Source: an uncultured Oscillibacter sp. (lineage in GTDB: Bacteria > Bacillota > Clostridia > Oscillospirales > Oscillospiraceae). Taken from it: DNA of 11,752 bases. Where the stretch lies: positions 1-11,752 of the forward strand of contig CAJUQM010000057.1 of assembly GCA_910588005.1 (NCBI GenBank), written 5' to 3'. A program made the position numbers and the translations under genes. Each line of letters opens with the position of its first letter. Position 1 is the first letter of the stretch. Shown piece after piece: positions 1-6,142 of the stretch. The notes under the pieces are model-generated. The model was not told the origin of the DNA. It did no database searches and saw only the letters and a program-made list of their open reading frames with translations.

Positions 1-413
1 GGGCCGCCGCCGTGGGTGTTGCGCTTCACGGCCGCGCCGTGGCGCTTGACCACGCCCTGGAAGCCGTGGCCCTTGCTGGTGCCGGTGATGTCGACAAAGT
101 CTCCGGCGGCGAAGGTGTCGGCCTTGACAATGTCGCCCACGTTCAGCCCGGCGGCGTTCTCCAGGTTGAACTCCTTCAGGTGCTTCTTGGGGGCCACGCC
201 CGCCTTGCTCAGGTGGCCGAGCTCCGGCTTGGTGAGCTTGCGCTCGGCGATGTCCTCAAAGCCCAGCTGCACGGCCTCATAGCCGTCCTTCTCAGCCGTC
301 TTCTTCTGCACGACCACGCAGGGGCCCGCCTCGATGACCGTGACGGGGATCACATGGCCGTTCTCGTCAAAAATCTGGGACATGCCCACTTTTTTGCCGA
401 TGATCGCTTTCAT
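1..413 (-). CDS. rplC: 50S ribosomal protein L3, N-terminal part (runs off the left edge)
   Basis: Ribosomal protein L3 binds 23S rRNA early in 50S assembly, and its central loop reaches toward the peptidyl transferase centre. About 137 codons are present, beginning MKAIIGKKVGMSQIF, the typical bacterial L3 start; the rest lies beyond the left edge. The segment GTSKGHGFQGVVKRH near the visible end is the conserved L3 loop entry. The start at 413 is supported by AAGGAGG a few bases upstream on the minus strand. It lies about 150 nt downstream of rpsJ on the same strand, the usual S10-operon order (S10, L3, L4 and so on), and is expected to be transcribed from the rpsJ promoter. I see no separate promoter in the 414-564 gap. 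The identification is secure; only the length is incomplete. Confidence 0.97.
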   Translation of the reverse strand, partial: MKAIIGKKVGMSQIFDENGHVIPVTVIEAGPCVVVQKKTAEKDGYEAVQLGFEDIAERKLTKPELGHLSKAGVAPKKHLKEFNLENAAGLNVGDIVKADTFAAGDFVDITGTSKGHGFQGVVKRHGAAVKRNTHGGG

Positions 414-564
414 GTATGTTCCTCCTTGATTCGGTTATTGGTCGGCTTAGATACGCCGGAAGACGCCCCCGGCCGCATTGCTCTGCCGACATGACCCGCC
501 CGCCTCGCAAGTTGACGGACATGGACAGCAACAAATTTAATAAGGTATCGCTGGCGAGACAGCC

Positions 565-876
565 TTACAGCTTGATCTCGATCTCCACACCGGCGGGCAG
601 CTCCAGGGCCATCAGGGCCTCCACCGTCTTGGGGGAGGAGCGGGTGATGTCGATCAGACGCTTATGGGTGCGGCGCTCAAACTGCTCCCGGCTGTCCTTG
701 TGCTTGTGCACGGAGCGCAGGATGGTGATGATCTCCTTCTTGGTGGGCAGCGGGATGGGACCGGAGACCTCGGCGCCGGTGCGCTTGGCGGTCTCGACGA
801 TCTTCTCGGCGCTCTGGTCGATGACCTGGTGGTCATAGGCCTTCAGCCGGATGCGGATCATTTCTTTTTGTGCCAT
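565..876 (-). CDS. rpsJ: 30S ribosomal protein S10
   Basis: S10 is a small protein of the 30S head; in bacteria it also pairs with NusB in transcription antitermination. The product is 103 aa, the normal length, starting MAQKEMIRIRLKAYDHQVID and carrying the conserved GPIPLPTKKE and HKHKDSREQFERRTHKRLIDI segments, then a C-terminus ending EIEIKL. The start is backed by AGGAGG nine bases upstream. It is the first gene of the S10 ribosomal operon here; rplC follows after about 150 nt. Upstream lie a leader of about 285 nt and a consensus promoter, described separately. No anomalies are seen in the protein. Confidence 0.98.
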   Translation of the reverse strand: MAQKEMIRIRLKAYDHQVIDQSAEKIVETAKRTGAEVSGPIPLPTKKEIITILRSVHKHKDSREQFERRTHKRLIDITRSSPKTVEALMALELPAGVEIEIKL

Positions 877-1162
877 GGTTTGATTCCTCCTGATTTCGTA
901 CGTCGTTTTTTCTTGAGTCTCGACGACCTACGGCGAGAGAATTTTCTATACGCTTAACCGTGCGTATCATTCCAGCTCATGAAAAATACCGGCGCAAACT
1001 CCGGCCGGTACCTAAGATCATGGCGCAGCGATCTACGCAGCGTACGGATCTCCCTCAGCCGCCCGATTATCGGACATACTCCCCGAAAGTTACCTCCTGT
1101 CGGAGCAATCTCCCGGTTCATCGCAGACCAGCGCGGCAAGATACGGCCTTCCCGCGCGGACT
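877..1162 (-). promoter_or_regulatory. S10 operon 5' leader RNA with internal terminator-like hairpin
   Basis: The untranslated stretch between the predicted transcription start (about 1162) and rpsJ holds no convincing gene. It contains several dyads. One is TACCGGC/GCCGGTA (987-993 with 1004-1010, 10-nt loop), followed on the minus strand by TTTTT, which is the shape of an intrinsic terminator inside the leader. Another is a 10-bp stem with one mismatch (897-906 with 923-932) just before the ribosome binding site. A small TACGC-T-GCGTA dyad lies further upstream. S10 operons in other bacteria are autoregulated by L4 through the leader; an attenuator role here is inferred from the hairpin and its U-tract, not shown. 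Confidence 0.6.
987..1010 (-). terminator. Terminator-like hairpin (putative attenuator) in the S10 leader
   Basis: A perfect 7-bp GC-rich stem with a 10-nt loop, immediately followed on the minus strand by TTTTTC. It lies about 155 nt after the predicted start and about 110 nt before rpsJ, so full termination here would silence the ribosomal operon. That makes a conditional attenuator more likely than a constitutive terminator. Confidence 0.55.
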
Positions 1163-1167
1163 TACTC

Positions 1168-1196
1168 ATAATAAAAGAAAATCCTCCCATTGTCAA
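1168..1196 (-). promoter_or_regulatory. Sigma-70-type promoter of the S10 operon
   Basis: The minus strand reads TTGACA (1196-1191), a 17-base spacer, then TATTAT (1173-1168), close to a perfect vegetative promoter. Predicted start is near 1162. A/T tracts and the 14-bp palindrome TTTTTCATGAAAAA (1211-1224) lie just upstream and could act as an UP element. The -35 box sits in the loop of an 11-bp inverted repeat, annotated separately. Confidence 0.85.
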
Positions 1197-1207
1197 GAGG
1201 ATTTTCT
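1176..1207 (-). terminator. 11-bp inverted repeat around the S10 -35 box; probable terminator of the upstream small gene
   Basis: AGAAAATCCTC (1176-1186) and GAGGATTTTCT (1197-1207) are perfect reverse complements separated by 10 bases. On the minus strand the hairpin is followed by TTTATTAT, so it can end transcripts from the gene that stops at 1260. The same DNA carries the rpsJ -35 hexamer in its loop, and the half-sites lie two helical turns apart, so an operator role is also possible. Confidence 0.5.
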
Positions 1208-1259
1208 CCGTTTTTCATGAAAAATGAAAAAAATTTTGGCGGTTCCGGAAAAGATAGAT

Positions 1260-1523
1260 TCAGCCAAAATCATGGCGGCTCCCGCCTCCGAACCCCAGGC
1301 CTTCACAAACAGAGACAATTTTTTCGATGCGGTCAAAGCAGTCTCTATCATCCAGGGCATGGTCGTCCAATACTCTCCGGATCTCCCGCAGGGCTTTGCA
1401 GCACTCCTTCTCTGCCATGGATGCGATTATATGATTTGAATCCTCTCCGCCGATTATGATCGATGCCCCGGCGTCAATCAGCACCTTTGCCAGGATCTGG
1501 GCGTAAATCTCTTTGTCTGTCAT
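1260..1523 (-). CDS. Small conserved protein of unknown function ending in an RHDFG motif
   Basis: An 87-aa soluble protein with no signal peptide or membrane segment. The N-terminal part (MTDKEIYAQILAKVLIDAG) looks helical; the C-terminal third reads DCFDRIEKIVSVCEGLG and ends GGSRHDFG. From memory, small Clostridia proteins with a similar 'CF.KIE.IV...G..RHDFG' tail are common and uncharacterised, so I treat this as a real family of unknown role. Translation is supported by GGAGGGAGG just before the ATG. It has its own promoter (TTGACT/TATAAT) and is divergent from an XRE regulator with 91 bp between start codons. That arrangement suggests control by the regulator. It is AT-richer than its ribosomal and proS neighbours. 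No function is assigned. Confidence 0.75.
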   Translation of the reverse strand: MTDKEIYAQILAKVLIDAGASIIIGGEDSNHIIASMAEKECCKALREIRRVLDDHALDDRDCFDRIEKIVSVCEGLGFGGGSRHDFG

Positions 1524-1550
1524 TATCCTCCCTCCATTTTATAATAAGAC

Positions 1551-1567
1551 GGCATAATTATAATGCC
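1551..1567. promoter_or_regulatory. 17-bp palindrome in the divergent promoter region (putative operator)
   Basis: GGCAT and ATGCC arms (1551-1555, 1563-1567) flank an AT core, with one mismatched pair in 17 bp. It covers the -10 box of the leftward gene and a TATAAT (1559-1564) on the plus strand. This is where an autoregulatory XRE repressor would be expected to sit. Regulator binding is inferred. Confidence 0.5.
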
Positions 1568-1586
1568 ATCTCCATGATATAGTCAA
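1557..1586 (-). promoter_or_regulatory. Promoter of the RHDFG-protein gene
   Basis: On the minus strand TTGACT (1586-1581), an 18-base spacer and TATAAT (1562-1557) predict a start near 1550 and a short leader of about 27 nt. The -10 box coincides with the core of the palindrome at 1551-1567. Confidence 0.7.
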
Positions 1587-1614
1587 AAAAATATATCGTG
1601 TTGGAGTAAAATTG

Positions 1615-1875
1615 ATGAACAAATCTTATTTTAATGCGGACTCCAATATCATCTCCAAGAAACTCCGGCAATTCCGCAAGAAGAACAATCTCTCGCAGGA
1701 GGAACTTGCCGCACAGATGCAACTGCTTGGCGTGGATCTCAGCCAGCCCCTTATCAGCAAAATTGAACGTAATCTTCGCTTTGTAAAGGATTATGAGCTT
1801 GTATGCCTCTGCCGCATCCTGCATATTTCCGAGAGAGACCTTCTCTCTGATTTTTATGAAAAATATCCCAAGTGA
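1615..1875 (+). CDS. XRE/Cro-CI family helix-turn-helix transcriptional regulator
   Basis: A compact 86-aa DNA-binding protein made almost entirely of one HTH_3-type domain (about residues 14-72): LRQFRKKNNLSQEELAAQM forms helices 1-2, LSQPLISKIERN is the recognition-helix region, and YELVCLCRILHI is the closing helix. There is no sensor or peptidase domain, so it probably acts as a small dimeric repressor or autoregulator. I chose ATG 1615 over the in-frame TTG at 1612 because GGAG (1603-1606) is then 8 bases away rather than 5. It is divergent from the RHDFG gene with a palindrome between them, and a terminator follows at once. Family identity is firm; its targets are unknown. Confidence 0.9.
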   Translation: MNKSYFNADSNIISKKLRQFRKKNNLSQEELAAQMQLLGVDLSQPLISKIERNLRFVKDYELVCLCRILHISERDLLSDFYEKYPK

Positions 1876-1914
1876 TCCCGCTCCGGTTTTCCCGCGGCGG
1901 GGTCTTGCTTTTGT
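1874..1914 (+). terminator. Intrinsic terminator of the XRE regulator gene
   Basis: GATCCCGC (1874-1881) can pair with GCGGGGTC (1897-1904) through one G-U pair, followed by the T-rich TTGCTTTTG. The stem begins inside the stop codon. Confidence 0.6.
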
Positions 1915-1943
1915 CCTGACAGGCGGGGAAAATGACAATCAGC

Positions 1944-1970
1944 GATAGCCGGTCCATTGCCCCGGCTATC
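1944..1970. repeat. Perfect 9-bp hairpin in the XRE-proS intergenic region
   Basis: GATAGCCGG (1944-1952) and CCGGCTATC (1962-1970) are exact reverse complements with a 9-nt loop, inside a 144-bp gap between convergent genes. There is no U-tract of note on either side, so it is not a clear terminator; its role is unknown. Confidence 0.6.
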
Positions 1971-2019
1971 ATCATAGCTGAAATTCCCCCTCCCGCCCGT
2001 CAGATCAGGTAAATTCTCC

Positions 2020-2049
2020 AAAAAAGTGGAGAGGCTTCCGCCTCTCCAC
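2020..2049 (-). terminator. Intrinsic terminator of proS
   Basis: A perfect 10-bp stem GTGGAGAGGC/GCCTCTCCAC (2026-2035 with 2040-2049) is closed on the minus strand by a GGAA tetraloop and followed by six Ts (2025-2020). It lies 15 nt after the proS stop. Confidence 0.92.
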
Positions 2050-2063
2050 CCAAAGCACTTTTC

Positions 2064-3503
2064 TCAATAGGCAACGCCCCAGTAAATGTCAGTGGTGCAT
2101 TTCTTTCCGCAGACCGGGCACACACCCTCCGTGCCGCTCTGCTCCAGCGGCATGCACCGGGAAGTGACGCCGGCCCGCTCCTTCATGGCCATCTCACAGT
2201 CCAAACTGCCGCACCACTTGGAGCGGAGGAATCCGCCCTTACCCTCGGCAATGGCCTTGGCCTCCTCCGGAGAGCTGATGTCAAAGGTGTTGTCCTGGAG
2301 ATTTTTCAGCGCCATGGCGTACATGTTATCGTGGACGGCGTCCAGCAGTCTCTTCACCGTCTCCTCCAGCTGCGCCAGAGGAACGAATACCTTCTCCCCG
2401 GTGTCACGGCGGGCGATGACGCACTGCTCCTTCTCCATGTCCTTGGGACCGATCTCCAAGCGCAGAGGCACGCCCTTCATCTCATACTCGGCAAACTTCC
2501 ACCCGGGGCTGTTGTCGGAATCATCCATCTTCACCCGCAGTCCCGCCGCCGCCAGCCGGTCCCGCAGGGCGCCGGCGGCGTCCAGCACGCCGGGTTTGTG
2601 CTGGGCCACGGGAATCACCACGGCTTGCACAGGGGCCACCCGGGGCGGCAGAACCAGGCCGTTGTCGTCACCATGGGTCATGATGATGCCGCCGATCATC
2701 CGGGTAGATACGCCCCAGCTGGTCTGGTGAGGGTGGTGGAGCTGGTTGTCCTTACCGGTGAAGGTAACGTCAAAGGCCTTGGCAAACCCGTCGCCGAAGT
2801 AGTGGCTGGTGCCGCCCTGAAGAGCCTTGTGGTCATGCATCATGCACTCCACGGTATAGGTCTCCTCCGCGCCCTTGAACTTCTCCTTGTCCGTTTTGCG
2901 GCCCCGGATCACCGGCATAGCCAGATAATCCTCCATAAAGCCCGCGTAGATCTCCAGCATCCGCATGGTCTCCTCTCGGGCGTCTTCCGCCGTGGCGTGC
3001 ATAGTGTGGCCCTCCTGCCACAAAAATTCCCGGTGGCGCAGGAAGGGACGGCTGGTCTTCTCCCACCGCAGCACGCTGCACCACTGGTTATAGAGCTTGG
3101 GCAGGTCCCGCCAGGAGTGGATGATACTGGCATAGTGCTCGCAGAACAAAGTCTCGCTGGTGGGACGGACGCAGAGCCGGTCCTCCAGCTTCTCGCTGCC
3201 GCCCATGGTGATCCAGGCGCATTCGGGGGCAAATCCCTCCACATGGTCCTTCTCCTTCTGGAGCAGGGACTCGGGAATGAGGACGGGGAGGTACACATTT
3301 TCATGCCCCGTGGCCTTAAAGCGGCGGTCCATCTCCGCCTGGATGTTCTCCCAGATGGCATAGCCGTAGGGCCGGTAGATAAACATCCCCTTGACCGAGG
3401 TATAGTCAATAAGCTCGGCCTTCTTGCAGACGTCGGTGTACCACTGGGCGAAGTCCACGTCCCGGGCGGTAATGGCGTCCACCTGTCTCTTATCCTGTGC
3501 CAT
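2064..3503 (-). CDS. proS: Prolyl-tRNA synthetase, archaeal/eukaryotic-like (type 3)
   Basis: Class II aminoacyl-tRNA synthetase that charges tRNA-Pro with proline using ATP. The 479-aa product has the class II core: RPTSET at about 113-118, motif-2 region RWEKTSRPFLRHREF with LWQEGH (about 146-166), and motif 3 within THGDDNGLVLPPRVAPVQ (about residues 286-303). It continues directly into the anticodon-binding domain (VVIPVAQHKPG...) and a C-terminal extension with several cysteines (KWCGSLDC, CPVCGKKC) ending in YWGVAY with a terminal tyrosine. No bacterial-type editing insertion lies between motifs 2 and 3, which marks the short type 3 enzyme. I start at 3503 (MAQDKRQV), not an upstream in-frame ATG, because AAAGGA sits at proper distance. 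It is monocistronic between its own promoter and terminator. Confidence 0.97.
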   Translation of the reverse strand: MAQDKRQVDAITARDVDFAQWYTDVCKKAELIDYTSVKGMFIYRPYGYAIWENIQAEMDRRFKATGHENVYLPVLIPESLLQKEKDHVEGFAPECAWITMGGSEKLEDRLCVRPTSETLFCEHYASIIHSWRDLPKLYNQWCSVLRWEKTSRPFLRHREFLWQEGHTMHATAEDAREETMRMLEIYAGFMEDYLAMPVIRGRKTDKEKFKGAEETYTVECMMHDHKALQGGTSHYFGDGFAKAFDVTFTGKDNQLHHPHQTSWGVSTRMIGGIIMTHGDDNGLVLPPRVAPVQAVVIPVAQHKPGVLDAAGALRDRLAAAGLRVKMDDSDNSPGWKFAEYEMKGVPLRLEIGPKDMEKEQCVIARRDTGEKVFVPLAQLEETVKRLLDAVHDNMYAMALKNLQDNTFDISSPEEAKAIAEGKGGFLRSKWCGSLDCEMAMKERAGVTSRCMPLEQSGTEGVCPVCGKKCTTDIYWGVAY

Positions 3504-3568
3504 ATGCTTCCATTCCTTTGCTCTATAATATATCATGTATCGCTTTCCGCAGTTCTCACTGGACTCTT

Positions 3569-3597
3569 ATTGTATCCACTCCGGCTCAGATTGTCAA
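3569..3597 (-). promoter_or_regulatory. Promoter of proS
   Basis: The minus strand carries TTGACA (3597-3592), a 17-base spacer and TACAAT (3574-3569). Predicted start is near 3562, leaving a leader of about 60 nt. That is too short for a T-box riboswitch. Confidence 0.85.
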
Positions 3598-3720
3598 CAG
3601 TTACTCTTTCCCCCGCAGAGGGCATCTCCCCCTTCCGGGAAATGCGAAAAAAATATTCTCCCGTCCCGCGGAACCAAATGCCCCCTCCCGCCGACTAAAT
3701 AGGCAAAGGAGGGCTGTCCC

Positions 3721-4698
3721 ATGAAAAAGTATTTCCTGCCGTTCATCTTGTGCCTGACGCTTCTTACCGCCTGCGGCGCGCCTGCCGGCGAAGATCCCGC
3801 TCTGCCCCGCAGCGGCAATTCCACAACCCCCCCTGCCGGTCAGCCGCCGGAGAGCGGCGGCAGCCCCGGCCCTGTCTCCTCCCTGGCGGAGGATGAGGCC
3901 CCCGCCTATCTCACCTGCCGGATTGTAGACGGCGCGGAGGATGGAATCCTGCTGCTGGCGGAGCTGGACACCCCGCTCTCCGGCAGCAGGGATGACCGAC
4001 ACGACGGGAAAAGCGTCTATCGCCTGGCCCTGACGGCGGACGCCCCCGTCTATCTGGACGGCCAGCCCGCCTCCGCCGCGGACCTCCGGGACGGGATGCC
4101 TCTGGAGGTGGCCTTCAACGGGCTGGTTCTGGAGACTTTCCCCGCCCAGCTGGGCGAGGTCTACTCCGTCTCCGGCTACTCCATCGGCACACCGCAGTGC
4201 CCCGGCGGGTCGTATTACGACCTGTGCGGCCTGTACCTCCAGGCCCTGGATGACCTGTGGAAAAAGGACCCGGCCCTGAATGAGAATATCTCCAAGATCT
4301 CCCTGGATCTGACGCAGGCCCCCGGCGGCCTGCTGGAGAGCGAACAGTCCGCCCTGCGCTGGCGGTTCGGAGAACTCCACGGCGTGGAGGTCCTGGACCT
4401 CACCTTTGAGGAGCTGCGGGACCAGGGATATCTCACCGCCTTCCCCCTCGGCACCCCCGTCCCAAAGGAGGGAGAGGATCTCTCCAGCCTCCGGTACAGC
4501 TGGGAGGACGGGTGCCTCTTCTCCATCCGCGCCAACGGCAGTCACGGCGCGGAGTGCTATGCCCTGCCCGCCCTGTTCTTTGATGTGGAGAAGTGGCGCA
4601 CACCCCTGGCAGCCTACTGCCTCTACGACTGCTCCGCCCTCTGGCCGGAGATGGGGACGTGGGAGGGCTACAGCATTGGCAGCGAGATGATCTCATGA
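3721..4698 (+). CDS. Putative secreted lipoprotein of unknown function
   Basis: A 325-aa protein starting MKKYFLPFILCLTLLTAC. The hydrophobic segment and LTAC lipobox (Cys18) mark a lipoprotein anchored to the outer face of the membrane. A low-complexity Pro/Gly/Ser linker (about 19-55) follows. Residues about 60-155 (YLTCRIVDG..., VYLDGQPASAADLRDGMPLEV) look like a small beta-rich domain. A C-terminal domain contains ISLDLTQAPGGLLESEQSALRWRFGE, then VEVLDLTFEELRDQGYL and WEDGCLFSI, a pattern I recall from uncharacterised clostridial lipoproteins. No catalytic motif is evident. AAAGGAGGG (3705-3713) supports the start. It is transcribed alone, with a strong terminator just after the stop; no clear promoter is visible upstream. 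Confidence 0.85.
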   Translation: MKKYFLPFILCLTLLTACGAPAGEDPALPRSGNSTTPPAGQPPESGGSPGPVSSLAEDEAPAYLTCRIVDGAEDGILLLAELDTPLSGSRDDRHDGKSVYRLALTADAPVYLDGQPASAADLRDGMPLEVAFNGLVLETFPAQLGEVYSVSGYSIGTPQCPGGSYYDLCGLYLQALDDLWKKDPALNENISKISLDLTQAPGGLLESEQSALRWRFGELHGVEVLDLTFEELRDQGYLTAFPLGTPVPKEGEDLSSLRYSWEDGCLFSIRANGSHGAECYALPALFFDVEKWRTPLAAYCLYDCSALWPEMGTWEGYSIGSEMIS

Positions 4699-4699
4699 C

Positions 4700-4730
4700 A
4701 AAAGAGCGCCCCGGCGGGGCGCTCTTTTCT
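4700..4730. terminator. Bidirectional intrinsic terminator between convergent genes
   Basis: A perfect 9-bp GC-rich stem GAGCGCCCC/GGGGCGCTC (4704-4712 with 4716-4724), 3-nt loop, flanked by AAAA on the left and TTTTCT on the right. It can stop the rightward lipoprotein transcript and the leftward transcript of the next gene. Confidence 0.93.
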
Positions 4731-4759
4731 CTTGACTCATCCGTGACCAGCCGCGCCTG

Positions 4760-5335
4760 CTAGTCCATCTTCACCAGCACCTGCTGAATCCGGTCGAACA
4801 GGATGGCGCTCCGGGTCGGTTCAAAGCGGTTGGCATCCGGATTGAAATACTCATAGGTGGAGAGATACCGGGACCAGTCCAGCACGTTGCCTCCGCTGGA
4901 CCCGAAATCCCTGTCGTACGGCTGATAGGGCGCGGCAGTGCCGGTGCATGTGGGTTCGGAGAAGTCAATGGGCACCAGGCCGCTGTATGAGATATAGTCC
5001 TTGTCCGCCTCGTCGAGAACGCCGTACTCGCAGAGGTCGTCAATAAAGGCCTGATACTCCTCCCGGGTCATCTCCCTTGGGTCGTAAGAGGCGGAGAGGT
5101 GCTCCAGCTGCGCCTTCGTCAGCCGGACGAACTTTCCCCGCTGCCTCGCATCCTCCTTGAATTTCTCAAAGGCCAGCTTCTGCTCCTCCCGCTTCGCCTG
5201 GACGGCCTCCCGGAACTGGTCCCGGCACTCGTCTTTCAGCACCCCATATTTCATCTTTTCAGAGTCGATCCCGGGGATGTCCACGTATTTGAACCAACTG
5301 GGGTCAACCCACCCTGATGTACGTCCTACTGTCAT
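4760..5335 (-). CDS. Hypothetical protein, probable paralogue of the upstream neighbour
   Basis: A soluble, charged protein of 191 aa with no signal peptide or membrane segment. The middle holds a helical block: a likely coiled-coil (about 36-68, rich in E/K/Q), FKED at 59-62, LTKAQLEHLSASYD at 72-85, then EEYQAFIDDLCEYGVLDEADKDYI. The C-terminal part has VLDWSRYLSTYEYFNP. The same order of motifs occurs in the neighbouring protein (5376-5963). I prefer ATG 5335 over 5341 because the GAGGAGG site abuts 5341 directly but lies 6 bases from 5335. It is second in a probable two-gene operon, about 40 nt after its partner. I recognise no characterised family and assign no function. Confidence 0.8.
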   Translation of the reverse strand: MTVGRTSGWVDPSWFKYVDIPGIDSEKMKYGVLKDECRDQFREAVQAKREEQKLAFEKFKEDARQRGKFVRLTKAQLEHLSASYDPREMTREEYQAFIDDLCEYGVLDEADKDYISYSGLVPIDFSEPTCTGTAAPYQPYDRDFGSSGGNVLDWSRYLSTYEYFNPDANRFEPTRSAILFDRIQQVLVKMD

Positions 5336-5375
5336 AATCATCCTCCTCGTCTCTTTTTCTGCCGGTGCCGAAATT

Positions 5376-5963
5376 TCAGACCAAGCCCCGGGCCACGGCC
5401 TCGGCCCAGGGGATCGTATCCGGGTGGTCCTCAGTGCGGAACTCCTCCACCCAGGAGAGGATGTCTTCCAAATCCCGGAACCCCGCCATGGGTGCCTTGT
5501 GAAAGCCGCCCAGCCAGAGGTCCCTGGGGTCCGCGGAGTCTCTTACGATGATGCACTGATTGATGTCGGAAGGGTCAATTGCAATCATCGTACTGCCGGT
5601 GGCGTAGTTTTCCTCTTTCTGACTAATGACCCCCATGCGCCTCATGGTCTCCAGGGCGTCGTAAGCCTCAAAGGCGGACAGGTCCCCGGAATAGTGCTCT
5701 TTCAAAAACGCCAGGTTCTCCTCCGTCCAGCCCCGGGAGTCCGGCAGAACCAGCTCCGGCTGCCCAGCCTTCCAGGCTCTGTAGTCCTCCTTAAACTGCA
5801 TGTATACAGAACTCAGAGACCCACCCTCCGGCAAAGCCTCCATTTTTCGCTTTTGGGCCTCCACGTCCAGATACTGCTCCCATCCCGGGCCGTTCCCTGT
5901 CCGGCGGCCTTTGGGCATGGAATACGGGGAGGGGTACGCTCCAAATTTACCTGTAATTCTCAT
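5376..5963 (-). CDS. Hypothetical protein, first gene of the paralogue pair
   Basis: A soluble 195-aa protein. The N-terminus is Gly/Pro/Tyr-rich (MRITGKFGAYPSPYSMPKG). It continues with a charged helix ending FKED (57-60), WTEENLAFLKEHY (79-91), a helix ending MGVI (110-113), and DLEDILSWVEEF near the C-terminus. These line up in order and spacing with FKED, LTKAQLEHLSASYD, YGVL and NVLDWSRYL of the downstream protein, so the two probably arose by duplication. I use ATG 5963 rather than 5969, since GGAG is only 2 bases from the latter and 8 from the former. It is divergent from the sigma factor gene. The function is unknown; no enzyme or DNA-binding motif is visible. Confidence 0.8.
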   Translation of the reverse strand: MRITGKFGAYPSPYSMPKGRRTGNGPGWEQYLDVEAQKRKMEALPEGGSLSSVYMQFKEDYRAWKAGQPELVLPDSRGWTEENLAFLKEHYSGDLSAFEAYDALETMRRMGVISQKEENYATGSTMIAIDPSDINQCIIVRDSADPRDLWLGGFHKAPMAGFRDLEDILSWVEEFRTEDHPDTIPWAEAVARGLV

Positions 5964-6043
5964 CTTCATAACTCCTTTTCCCGGCGGCGCAATTCCGCCG
6001 TTTGCTCTGAATCAATAGTGTCTGGAAGGGAAGAAAACCGGAC

Positions 6044-6072
6044 AGAAATTTCTATATTTTCAAAAATTTTGA
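6044..6072. promoter_or_regulatory. AT-rich palindromes upstream of the sigma factor promoter
   Basis: AGAAATTTCT (6044-6053) is a perfect palindrome and TCAAAAATTTTGA (6060-6072) is a palindrome around one central A. Both lie just upstream of the -35 box at 6080, where an UP element or operator would sit. A regulatory role is inferred from position only. Confidence 0.4.
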
Positions 6073-6079
6073 TTTCCTC

Positions 6080-6108
6080 TTGTATTCCGCCTCAAAACAG
6101 AATAAAAT
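6080..6108 (+). promoter_or_regulatory. Promoter of the sigma factor operon
   Basis: TTGTAT (6080-6085), a 17-base spacer and TAAAAT (6103-6108) predict a start near 6115. This places the ribosome binding site at 6130 and the TTG at 6143 inside the transcript, and excludes any translation start at 6080. Confidence 0.65.
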
Positions 6109-6142
6109 CACAGAAGAAGCTGCCGGATCGGAGGGAATCGGT

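Noticed and set aside
414..564. Possible extra gene or promoter in the rpsJ-rplC gap
   Set aside because: No frame with ribosome site and no good promoter is visible on the transcribed strand; treated as an ordinary spacer.
954..1196. Possible leader peptide genes within the S10 leader (minus strand), including a 14-codon frame from about 1083
   Set aside because: An AGGAGG is present, but it is about 15 bases from the ATG, and the longer frame runs across the promoter and the hairpin; composition is not protein-like.
3504..3562. T-box riboswitch upstream of proS
   Set aside because: The predicted leader is only about 60 nt and contains no T-box motif or terminator/antiterminator pair.
2331..3698. 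Long open frame (455 codons) on the plus strand opposite proS
   Set aside because: It is antisense to a fully recognisable prolyl-tRNA synthetase, is low-complexity in composition, and reflects GC-rich third-position bias.
3601..4545. Open frame of 314 codons on the minus strand opposite the lipoprotein
   Set aside because: It overlaps the lipoprotein and reads as Gly/Gln/Val-rich filler with no domain; the lipoprotein has signal peptide, ribosome site and terminator.
6080..6142. Longer N-terminus for the sigma factor starting with TTG at 6080
   Set aside because: The start would lie in the -35 box; GGAGGG at 6130 fits TTG 6143, and the extra residues do not resemble an ECF sigma N-terminus.
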